A DNA stretch of 64,000 nucleotides from Streptomyces fungicidicus (lineage in GTDB: Bacteria > Actinomycetota > Actinomycetes > Streptomycetales > Streptomycetaceae): assembly GCF_003665435.1 (NCBI RefSeq), contig NZ_CP023408.1, forward strand, positions 862,729 through 926,728, given 5' to 3'. Positions within the stretch are counted from its first letter, which is position 1; each line of letters starts with the position of its first letter. This document shows, in pieces, positions 51,563 through 58,942 of this stretch. The notes beneath the pieces were generated by a model. The model ran no database searches and had not been told where the DNA came from. It worked only from the letters and a program-made list of their open reading frames with translations. The position numbers were made by a program, and so were the translations under genes.

Positions 51563-52444
51563 ATGTGGAGCAGCGAACACCTCGACCTCGACGCCTACCT
51601 CGCCCACCTCGGGTACGAGGGCGACCGGACGCCCACTCTCGAGACACTGCGCGCCCTGCAGCGCGCACACGTGCTGACCGTGCGCTGGGACACCCTCGAC
51701 AGCTTCCTGTACCGCCAGGTGCGGCTCGACGTGCCCTCGGTCCAGGACAAGCTCATACGCCGGAGCCGGGGCGGCTATTGCTACGAGCACGTCGTGCTCT
51801 TCGCCGCCGCGCTGGAGAAGCTCGGGTTCCGCTTCACCGCCGTCTCCGGCCGGGTGCAACTGGGCGCGGACTCCGCCAACCCCCGCCCAGCGACCCACGC
51901 GATGCTGATCGTGGACCTGGACGGCACACGCTGGCTGAACGACATCGGCTTCGGCGACAGCCCTCTGGAGCCCATCGAACTGGTCGACGGCGGCCGCAGC
52001 CAAGCGGACCCGTGGCCGTACCTACTGCACTGGCAGGACATCACTCACGGCTCCCCAGGCTGGGCGGTGCACCATCGCAGGGACGATTCGAAAGGGCCAG
52101 AAGGCTGGGTGGTGCGGCAGGTCTTCACCGAAACCCCCCAATACCCCGTCGACTACGCGGTCGGCAACCACTTCGTGGCCACGCATGACCGCTCCCCGTT
52201 CGTCACCCGCCCGTACATCCAGCGGCGGGGCACGGACCGGTACGACACGCTCGACGCGCTGGTCTGGACGACGGAACGCCCGGGCCGGGACCGGGTGACG
52301 GAAACCGTCGGGCCGCACGAGGTGCCCAAGCTGCTCGACGACGTCTTCGGGATCCGCACGGACCCCGAGGAAGCCAGCCTGCTGGTGAGCCGGCTGAGGG
52401 AGCTGGACTCAGTCCGGCTCCGCCCCGAACCCACGCCCCGGTGA
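51563..52444 (+). CDS. Arylamine N-acetyltransferase
   Basis: 293 residues. The Cys-His-Asp triad is complete: Cys in RSRGGYCYEHVVLFAAALEK, His in RPATHAMLIVDLDG, and Asp in RWLNDIGFGDSPLEPI. The opening LDAYLAHLGYEGDRTPTLET and the C-terminal beta barrel (PFVTRPYIQRRGTDRYDTLD) fit the family, as does the ~280-residue length. It transfers acetyl from acetyl-CoA to aromatic amines or hydrazines, or, in natural-product pathways, forms amides. No ribosome-binding site is obvious before ATG 51563. Confidence 0.87.
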   Translation: MWSSEHLDLDAYLAHLGYEGDRTPTLETLRALQRAHVLTVRWDTLDSFLYRQVRLDVPSVQDKLIRRSRGGYCYEHVVLFAAALEKLGFRFTAVSGRVQLGADSANPRPATHAMLIVDLDGTRWLNDIGFGDSPLEPIELVDGGRSQADPWPYLLHWQDITHGSPGWAVHHRRDDSKGPEGWVVRQVFTETPQYPVDYAVGNHFVATHDRSPFVTRPYIQRRGTDRYDTLDALVWTTERPGRDRVTETVGPHEVPKLLDDVFGIRTDPEEASLLVSRLRELDSVRLRPEPTPR

Positions 52445-52546
52445 AGCGAATCTGATCAGCCGCCCAGGCGCTGCCACGGACGCAGCCGCTCGAGAAGATA
52501 GTTCGCCGTGAGCGCGGCGCCCCCGGTAACGACGACGCCCATCACT

Positions 52547-52680
52547 ACCAGCGCATGCCGATGGCGGAGAGCTGTTCCACCCGATCCGGGGACAGGGTGG
52601 CGGTCCGGCTGCGCTGGTTGTTGATCCATGCCCCGAGTCGGAGCTTCCGCTGTTCCTAGTCTTCGCCGACGCCGATCTGT
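52547..52680 (-). pseudogene. Stray helicase-associated (HA) domain fragment
   Basis: The minus strand reads KLRLGAWINNQRSRTATLSP then DRVEQLSAIGMRW, and matches 57090-57200 (LKLGAWIGNQRSRASTLPPE then RVEQLAAIGMRW) at the DNA level. It is the end of a second HA-type helicase gene, cut off on both sides. Confidence 0.7.
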
Positions 52681-52775
52681 TTGATTGGGGCTTGCGCGGG
52701 GTCTTGCTGGTCGTTGACGGTGGTGGGGGGCGAGGGGGAAGGGGTCTGAGTGGCCAAGGTAGGCGGGAGGGTTGT

Positions 52776-53465
52776 TCAGCCGCTGACGGTGCGGAGGAAG
52801 TGTTCGGCGTCTTGCGGTTCGCCGAGTCGGCCCATTTCCAGCCAGGAGCCGTCGGTGAACGCGAGTCGGAAGGTGGCGTACCCGCGTGGCTGGCCCGACT
52901 CACCCTCGATCCGGGCTTGGTCGAGGGTGAACTCCGTGACGGTCTGGAAATCGTCGGCCTTGGTCGGCGACAGCCGACGGCGAGGGGACGCTGCCACGCA
53001 GACGCGGTCGCGGGTCAGCATGACCAGGCGCTTGGGGCTGGGCGAGTACCCGTACCAACGCAGCAGCAGCTGGCCCGCGGTCAGGTTCCAGTCCCCGTCG
53101 AAGACCCCGTTGGTCGGGTCCTGCCCGCGATCCCTCTCACGAGAGCGGCCACGGCCGGAACGCTGTGTGTCAGGCGGAGTCCGCGGCTGTCCGGTCTGAC
53201 CGCCACGGCTGCGTCCCGACAGCCGTTGGTCAAGTCTACGGCCGAGATGCCCCAACAAGATCATCGGCACGACCACGAAGAAGAACACCACAGCCCCGGC
53301 ATACCACAACCAGTGGTGGCGCGATTTCAGGCGTCCTTTGCCTGCAGCACGGTGAACGTCCTCGGGCGGTACGGGGATGGGCTTGTGGATCTCACACCAG
53401 ACCAAGGCCACGGGTTCCTCGCCCAGGATCTTCCGCGCCCGCCGCTGCACCTTGCCCTTCGCCAT
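52776..53465 (-). CDS. Single-span membrane protein, unknown family
   Basis: 229 residues from ATG 53465 (AGGATC upstream). It starts with a basic cytoplasmic part (AKGKVQRRARKILGEEPVAL) containing a WCEIHKP motif, then a helix at ~53-72 (WLWYAGAVVFFFVVVPMILL). A Gly/Arg/Gln-rich linker leads to a C-terminal domain of PH-like pattern: GDWNLTAGQLLLRWYGYSPS, RLVMLTRDRVCVAASPRR and YATFRLAFTDGSWLEMGRLG. The function is unknown. It is transcribed toward the HA fragment. Confidence 0.62.
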   Translation of the reverse strand: MAKGKVQRRARKILGEEPVALVWCEIHKPIPVPPEDVHRAAGKGRLKSRHHWLWYAGAVVFFFVVVPMILLGHLGRRLDQRLSGRSRGGQTGQPRTPPDTQRSGRGRSRERDRGQDPTNGVFDGDWNLTAGQLLLRWYGYSPSPKRLVMLTRDRVCVAASPRRRLSPTKADDFQTVTEFTLDQARIEGESGQPRGYATFRLAFTDGSWLEMGRLGEPQDAEHFLRTVSG

Positions 53466-53699
53466 GCCGAAGATCCTAGTGCCGGCCTTCTACCAGTGGG
53501 CGGTGGGAAAGCAGTTGGTGGCTGAAGCCCCTCTCCCTCAGCGAGACCGGCCGACGCCGCCGTCCGGGTTGTCGTTCGCGTCGAGCCGGTCGAGTGCAGC
53601 CGGGACCGCGACGGTTCCACAGACCTACCCCCACGGCGAGGCCGACGAGAGGATCGAGTGACTGTCGGCGGCATCCGGTAGACGCAGGCGGGACGTCGA

Positions 53700-54010
53700 G
53701 GTCCGCGGACATGACGTCACCGGGTTGGTCCAGGCCGCTGGATCTCGCGGAACGCGGCCTACTCCGACTTTGATGGTCCGCACCGGCATGCGGATCTCCG
53801 AGCAGTCAGCGGTGACTGACGTGGAGTTGCCAGCGGAGCCAGGGACTGCTGCTGGATTTCGCAGGTTCTGGCTGCCGGAGGCAATTGCGAAGGGCAGGCC
53901 GACCTGCTGGGTCCACGTTCCCTGCTCGGTGGTGAGGGACCTGACCGACCACCGCGACGTCCGCGCCGAGATGATCGCCGGTGCCCAGGCTGCCGGTCCC
54001 TACCGCCAAC
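53700..54010 (+). pseudogene. Site-specific integrase remnant
   Basis: The frame reads PTLMVRTGMRISEQSAVTDV, RFWLPEAIAKGRPTCWVHVP and VVRDLTDHRDVRAEMI. This matches the central catalytic part of a Streptomyces tyrosine-recombinase-like integrase family (L-M-V-R-T-G-L-R-x-S-E-Q, with the first catalytic Arg kept). N- and C-termini are gone. It lies close to a tRNA-like sequence at 54387-54458, as integrases of integrative elements do. Confidence 0.65.
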
Positions 54011-54386
54011 AAGATCGATTCCGCTGGCCGAGTGGTCTCGGCCGTGACCCATATCAGGGGCCTCCCGTGCTACGAAGTGTCGGTGAAGGAATCCACCGGG
54101 CTCCTTACCGCCATCCACCCCCTGTCACGCGCCCTTACGAAGCACGACGATCTGACCATCACTGCGGTCAACGGGCGTCCGGTGAAGGAGGAGGCCCAGC
54201 AGCCCCCGGACGAGCTGAGTCTGTAGAGGGGCAAGCTCCGCGCCTACGGCCGCATCGCGAACCAGGTCACCGCGACCGGCCGCCACCGCTACTGGCCGTT
54301 CCGATCCCCCGGAGGCGAAGGTGAGCGGGAGCACGCCGTCGGCCGAGGTGACGCCGCTCACCTTCCGCAGGCCAGCGGCCGCTTCC
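54011..54386. other. Stretch with one unassigned short frame
   Basis: A frame ending at 54226 reads NKIDSAGRVVSAVTHIRGLP then CYEVSVKESTGLLTAIHPLS, protein-like but of no known family. The rest holds nothing recognisable. Confidence 0.3.
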
Positions 54387-54458
54387 ACGCCCGACCGGAT
54401 TCGAACCGGCGGCCTCGCGATTTCGAAGACCGCGCACGACCACCCTGCGCTACGGCTT
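54387..54458 (-). tRNA. Degenerate tRNA-like sequence (probable att-site remnant)
   Basis: On the minus strand a D-arm (GCGC, loop, GTGC), an anticodon arm (GCGGT, loop CTTCGAA, ATCGC) and a T-arm (GCCGG, TTCGAAT, CCGGT) can be drawn in order. The formal anticodon would be TCG. The acceptor arm does not pair and the base between D- and anticodon stems is missing, so it is not a functional tRNA. It lies ~380 bases from an integrase remnant, which suggests an old integration site. Confidence 0.3.
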
Positions 54459-54554
54459 GATTCGCCCTTCGGGACGAAGACTCTCAAACTGGGCTCGGGT
54501 GACGTGAGTTGATCTGTACAGTGCGGGCGATGCCCCCTTAGAAAGGACGAGGCC

Positions 54555-54809
54555 ATGGCTGACGAGGAAGCCGTAACATCGAGGATCGCTCCCTGGTACG
54601 ACGCAAGTGCCATGATGCCCGGCGATTACCTCCACCCTCGGGACCCCACCAGGTTCATCACGGTCGACGCGGGGCTGCAGCCCATCGAGCGTGATTGCCC
54701 TGAAGACCGGAACAGCCCGAACAACAGGATGGTCTGGGACGACGAGCTGAAGAAGTGCCGCCCGTATAACGAGTCGAAGGACGCGCACCTCTTCGCCGAG
54801 GACGACTGA
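54555..54809 (+). CDS. Small acidic hypothetical protein
   Basis: 84 residues from ATG 54555 with a good AAAGGACGAGG site. It is acidic and Pro/Asp/Asn-rich (PGDYLHPRDPTRFITVDAGL, ERDCPEDRNSPNNRMVWDDE, KKCRPYNESKDAHLF), with two Cys. No signal peptide or known domain was found. The strong ribosome-binding site and clean ends argue that it is real. An IS5-type element begins 28 bases after its stop. Confidence 0.6.
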   Translation: MADEEAVTSRIAPWYDASAMMPGDYLHPRDPTRFITVDAGLQPIERDCPEDRNSPNNRMVWDDELKKCRPYNESKDAHLFAEDD

Positions 54810-54837
54810 CCTCGCCGCGGGGTCTTACAATGGCTGA

Positions 54838-55712
54838 CACAATGAGGTGGATAGGGCCTGTTGGCCGTGTCCGTGTCCGGAGATGGGCTTTGTCCGGGTA
54901 TGGGGGCTTCGCCGTGGATCGTGTCGAATGCTCTGTGGGAGCGGATTGAGCCGCTGCTGCCGCGCAAGGAGCGCCGGTTTCGTCACCCTGGACGAAGGCC
55001 GCTGCCGGATCGGCAGGTGCTGTGCGGCATCCTGTTCGTTCTGCACACCGGCATCCAGTGGGAGTACCTGCCCAGGGAGTTGGGCTTCGGCTCGGGCATG
55101 ACGTGCTGGCGGAGGTTGCGGGACTGGAACGAGGCTGGCGTCTGGCAGCAGCTGCACGAGGTGCTACTGGCCGAGCTCAACGCGGCGGCCCGCCTCGACT
55201 GGTCGCGTGCCGTGGTCGACTCCAGCCACGTGCGGGCCATAAAAAGGGGGGGGCCTCACGGGGCCGAGTCCGGTCGATCGTGGCCGAAGCGGATCGAAAC
55301 ACCACCTGATCACCGACGGACACGGCACACCGCTCGCCGTGATCCTCACCGGCGGCAACCGCAACGACGTCACCCAGCTCATGCCACTGATCGACGCCGT
55401 CCCGCCCATCAGGGGCCGGATCGGGCACCCGCGACGCAAGCCCGACTCACTCTTCGCCGACCGCGGGTACGACCACGACATCTACCGCGACCAGGTCCGC
55501 CAGCACCGCATCGTCCCGGTCATCGCCCGCCGCGGCGCCCTCCACGGCACCGGACTGGGAACCTACCGCTGGGTCGTCGAACGCAGCTTCGCCTGGCTCC
55601 ACGGCTTCAAACGCCTCCGCATCCGCTGGGAACGACGAGCCGACATCCACGAAGCCTTCCTCAAACTCGCCTGCTGCCTCATCACCCACCGACAGATCAA
55701 CTCATTGTGTTA
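54838..55712 (+). mobile_element. IS5-type insertion sequence, copy 1
   Basis: The ends ACACAATGAGG (from 54838) and CTCATTGTGT (55701-55710) are inverted repeats of ~10 bp, enclosing a two-phase transposase. It is related to, but clearly different from, the element at 55720-57005, which starts only seven bases further on in opposite orientation. Confidence 0.65.
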
Positions 55713-55713
55713 G
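54900..55713 (+). CDS. IS5-type transposase, two overlapping phases
   Basis: Phase 1 (from ATG 54900) reads SPWIVSNALWERIEPLLPRK, GFGSGMTCWRRLRDWNEAGV and DWSRAVVDSSHVRAIKRGG. Phase 2, to the stop at 55711-55713, reads VILTGGNRNDVTQLMPLIDA, LFADRGYDHDIYRDQVRQHR and YRWVVERSFAWLHGFKRLRI. Together they make a complete DDE transposase of the IS427/IS1031 group. The phases change after AAAAAGGGGGGGG (55244-55256), exactly the kind of slippery run used for programmed frameshifting in this group. So it may be active as a frameshift product rather than a dead gene. Confidence 0.75.
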
Positions 55714-55745
55714 CCGCTGTAAGAACGCCTAACACAATGAGGTAG

Positions 55746-56072
55746 TCACCAGCAGGCAACGCACTGGGTGAGGTCTTCCGACAGGAAGATCGTGAAACGT
55801 CTCCGCGTTCCAGTGACGGTCGCCATGTAGACCCGGGCTGTTCCTGCGGCTTGGAGTCCGGCGATGGCTTCCACAAGTCCGGGCCGAGGCGTGACGCCCG
55901 TTTCGAGCATGACTTCGTGCCGCCACGACCAGATGTCCCAAAGCTGTTGCGCAGAGGCTGTTTGGTTCAGAAAGACCTCGAAGTCCGCGCCTGCCTCCAG
56001 CTGGGCCAGGGCTGCGCGGGCAGACGCGCTGACGTCCTGGGACAGTGCGGATTGCAGGGTGTCTCGGTCCAT
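55746..56072 (-). CDS. Passenger gene of the IS5-type element, unknown family
   Basis: 108 residues from ATG 56072. It opens with an Ala/Gln-rich helical part (TLQSALSQDVSASARAALAQ and LEAGADFEVFLNQTASAQQL) and continues WDIWSWRHEVMLETGVTPRP and GTRRRFTIFLSEDLTQCVAC. The last part looks like a beta hairpin with two Cys (CVAC) at the extreme end. There is no signal peptide and no recognised domain. It is downstream of the transposase on the same strand and entirely inside the inverted repeats, so it is likely mobilised with it. Its role (regulator, toxin or neutral cargo) is unknown. Confidence 0.5.
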   Translation of the reverse strand: MDRDTLQSALSQDVSASARAALAQLEAGADFEVFLNQTASAQQLWDIWSWRHEVMLETGVTPRPGLVEAIAGLQAAGTARVYMATVTGTRRRFTIFLSEDLTQCVACW

Positions 56073-56118
56073 GCGATCAGTTTGCCGGGGCGGTCTGTCG
56101 ACTTGGGGCGAGTGCCGG

Positions 56119-56929
56119 TCAGGTCAGGGACAGCACTTGTCGGTGGGTGATCAGGCAGCAGGCGAGCTTGAGGAAGGCTTCGTGGATGTCGGCCCGTCGT
56201 TCCCAGCGGACGCGGAGTCGTTTGAAGCCGTGGAGCCAGGCGAAGGTGCGCTCAACCACCCACCGGTAGACGCCCAGGCCGCTGCCGTGGGGTGTGCCGC
56301 GTCGGGCGATGAGGGGCAGGATCCGGCGGGCCCGGACCTGGTCGCGGTAGACGTCGTGGTCGTAGCCTCGGTCGGCGAAGACCGACTGGGGCTTTCGGCA
56401 GGGCCGTCCCGGCCGGCCGCGGACAGGCGGGACGGCGCCGAGCAGCGGCATGAGCTGGGTGACGTCGTTGCGGTTGCCGCCGGTGAGGATGACCGCGAGC
56501 GGGGTGCCGTGGCCGTCGGTGATCAGGTGATGCTTGGAGCCGGCCCGTCCTCGGTCGACTGGCGACGGTCCGGTCTGGGGCCCCCTTTAAGGTCTTGACG
56601 TGGCTGGAGTCGACGACCGCTCTTGACCAGTCGAGGCGGGCGGCGGCATTCAGCTCGGCCAGTAGCACCTCGTGTAGCCGTTGCCAAACGCCAGCCTTGT
56701 TCCAGTCCCGCAGCCGTCGCCAGCAGGTCATACCGGACCCGAAGCCGAGCTCCTGAGGCAGGTGTTCCCACTGAATGCCGGTGTGTAGCACGAACAGGAT
56801 CCCGCACAGCGCCTGTCGGTCCGGGACCGGCTTGCGGCCCGGGTACCTGAACCGCCTCTCCCGCTTCGGCAGCAGCGGCTCGATCCGCTCCCACAGGTCA
56901 TCCGACACGATCCACGGCGAAGCCCTCAT
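56119..56929 (-). CDS. IS5-type transposase, copy 2, two overlapping phases
   Basis: Phase 1 (ATG 56929, with other possible starts upstream) reads SPWIVSDDLWERIEPLLPKR, GFGSGMTCWRRLRDWNKAGV and DWSRAVVDSSHVKTLKGAP. Phase 2 reads VFADRGYDHDVYRDQVRARR, YRWVVERTFAWLHGFKRLRV and ADIHEAFLKLACCLITHRQV. The phase change lies next to TTAAAGGGGGCC (minus strand, about 56595-56584). It differs from copy 1 at about one residue in six and has lost copy 1's right terminus, so it is a separate element rather than a recent duplicate. Confidence 0.75.
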
Positions 56930-57005
56930 GACCCGGACAACGCCGAACCCACCGACCGGACACGGCCACCAGAACCGATCCACCTCATTGTGTTAGGCGT
57001 TCTTA

Positions 57006-57081
57006 GTGCCTGCGGCGGAAGGCTGTTGACGGTCGGCTTGGCGGCGCAGCGGTTGCGCCTGGGCGGCGGAGCCTGTTCGCC
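57006..57081. other. Gap between the IS5-type element and the helicase remnant
   Basis: 76 bases, GC-rich, with no recognisable signal. Confidence 0.3.
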
Positions 57082-58913
57082 TCATGTCCAGCGCATGCCG
57101 ATGGCGGCCAGCTGCTCCACCCGCTCCGGCGGCAGGGTCGAGGCTCGGCTGCGCTGGTTCCCGATCCACGCGCCCAGCTTGAGCTCTCGTTCCTCCTGGT
57201 CCTCGCCGCCGTCGCTACCGTCGATGGCGAGCCGTTCGATGTGCTTCCTGGGCACCCGCAGGTGCCCCTCCCGTTCGTAGAACTGGCAGGCGGCGGCGTA
57301 GTTCAGCGCCCACTTGTCAGCCTGCGTGCGGCGCGGGGGCGGTTTCTCGTCCTCGCTCGCGGGTTCGATCCCGAGAACGTGTTCGCACATCCACTGCTGC
57401 ACGGTCGTCAGCCTGTCCCAGCCGAGTCGCTGCGCCCGCACCCACCGGCCGAGGTCCTCGCCCTGGTGTACGACCTCGCCCGGCGAGGTGGGCAGCGCGC
57501 CGCCGGCCTCGAGGTGGAGCCGGGTGAGGTGGAAAGCGCGTTGCCACTCCACCGGCCACGCGGGGTACCACGACGGGTCGATGTCCTCCAACTGCTCGCG
57601 TCGCTCCTCCGGCAGTGCGCCGGCCGCCGACGCAGCGGGCAGTTCTTCGGCCCGCCGCTGTTCGATCTCCTGCGCCTTCCGGGCTGCGGCCCGCTGGTTC
57701 TTCAACCAGATGCCCACCCGGTATCCCTGGTAGGTGGCGTCGGTCGGCGCCAACAGGTGCCCGCTCTCCGCAGCCCACCCGCGCGCCGCGGCGAGGCCTT
57801 CCTCCCACGCGACGTCGTAGTGCGACCACACCATGCCGAGCTTTTCCAACTGCTCGACGCGGCCTTCGTCCATGTCCCCGCGCGCGTAGAACCGCCTGGC
57901 GTCCGCGATCCACTGCCCTAGGGGAAAACCGGCGAGCGAGGCCGGCCACCCTTCGGCCCCGGCCTCCTGACCGTCGCCGGCGGGCACACGGTAGGTGAAC
58001 GGCACGCGCAGGTCGCCGTGCAGTCGGTGGTAGAGGACGGCCGCCTCCACACCGCGCCGCCAGTGAGCGTGTTCAGGGTTGATCACCCGCAGGCTGATGA
58101 ACGCGGCCAGCTGCGCCGGGTCACGCGGCGTCGAGAACTTCAGCAGCTCCCGGGCGGCACCGACAGACCACGGCCGCTCCGGTCGCCGTCGGCCCCCTCG
58201 TCCTCCGCCCCGCTCGAACGGGACTGGACACCCCGGACGCCGCTTGGCACCTGCTGCTCGGCGAGCTGCTCCACCACACGGGCGTCGTGCGCCCTGAGCG
58301 CCTCGAGCAGCTTCGCGAGCCCGCCATACGCACGCGAGGTGAGCATGCTGTCGGCCGTCTCACCCGGCCCGAGCAGCACCGGCACCACGAGCGAGGCGAC
58401 CTTGCCCTCGCCGGGCTGCAGGCGCAGGGCGCGCCCGACGGCCTGGACGAGATCAGGCATGGAGCCGCGCACGTCGGCGAAGTAGACGGAGTCACAGTTC
58501 TTCGTGTCCACGCCTTCGCCCAGGACCCTCACCGAGCCCAGGTAGCCCTTCTCCACGACCGTGCCGTCCGTGGCGATCCCAGCCGCGAACTCGCCCAGCA
58601 CCCGCCGCCGGTGGCCCGGTGTGTGTTCGCCGCACAACCAGTCCGCCCAGACCGTGCGCGGATACAGCTCCGGCGCACCGGCATGCAGCCGCCCGGCGAC
58701 GTCAAGGAGCCCGGCTGCGAACGCCTCGGCCTCCTTCACCTGATGGTGAAAGACCAGCGTCCGACAAAAGCCCTCCTCCGCCGAGGCCTTCACCAGCGCC
58801 GTCTGCAGCGCGGCCAGCCGAGCCCCGCGAACCTCGTCCGAGCGGCCCTCCACGCCCAGGAGCCGCGCGGCCTGGAGCTGCGTGTCGGTGATGTCGTGGT
58901 TCGTTCTTTCTGA
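57082..58913 (-). pseudogene. DEAD/DEAH-box helicase with C-terminal HA domains, broken
   Basis: The upstream part reads FAAGIATDGTVVEKGYLGSV, GVDTKNCDSVYFADVRGSMP and DLVQAVGRALRLQPGEGKVA. These are motifs V and VI of a superfamily 2 helicase C-terminal domain (QAVGRALR is motif VI). After a shift near 58140 the frame reads AREVLKFSTPRDPAQLAAF-type linker, then three HA domains: GFPLGQWIADARRFYARGDM, YQGYRVGIWLKNQRAAARKA and LKLGAWIGNQRSRASTLPPE. The N-terminal ATPase half (Walker A, DEAH) is missing upstream of ~58910. Such helicases occur near telomeres of Streptomyces chromosomes. It directly follows TniQ-HA on the same strand. Confidence 0.72.
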
Positions 58914-58942
58914 TCGGTGGCCGGAGGGTTGAGCTGGGCTGA

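Larger units (their letters stand above)
55720..57005 (-). mobile_element. IS5-type element with 24-bp inverted repeats and a passenger gene
   Basis: The 24 bases at 55720-55743 are repeated exactly, in inverse orientation, at 56982-57005 (left arm begins TAAGAACGCC and ends CAATGAGGT). Neither arm can be extended by one base. Between them lie an IS5-type transposase (56929-56119) and a small unrelated gene (56072-55746), both on the minus strand. The stop of the small gene sits three bases inside the left repeat, so the element fits tightly around both genes. Confidence 0.65.

Noticed and set aside
54387..54458. Functional tRNA gene
   Set aside because: The acceptor stem does not pair and a base between D- and anticodon stems is missing; kept only as a degenerate remnant.
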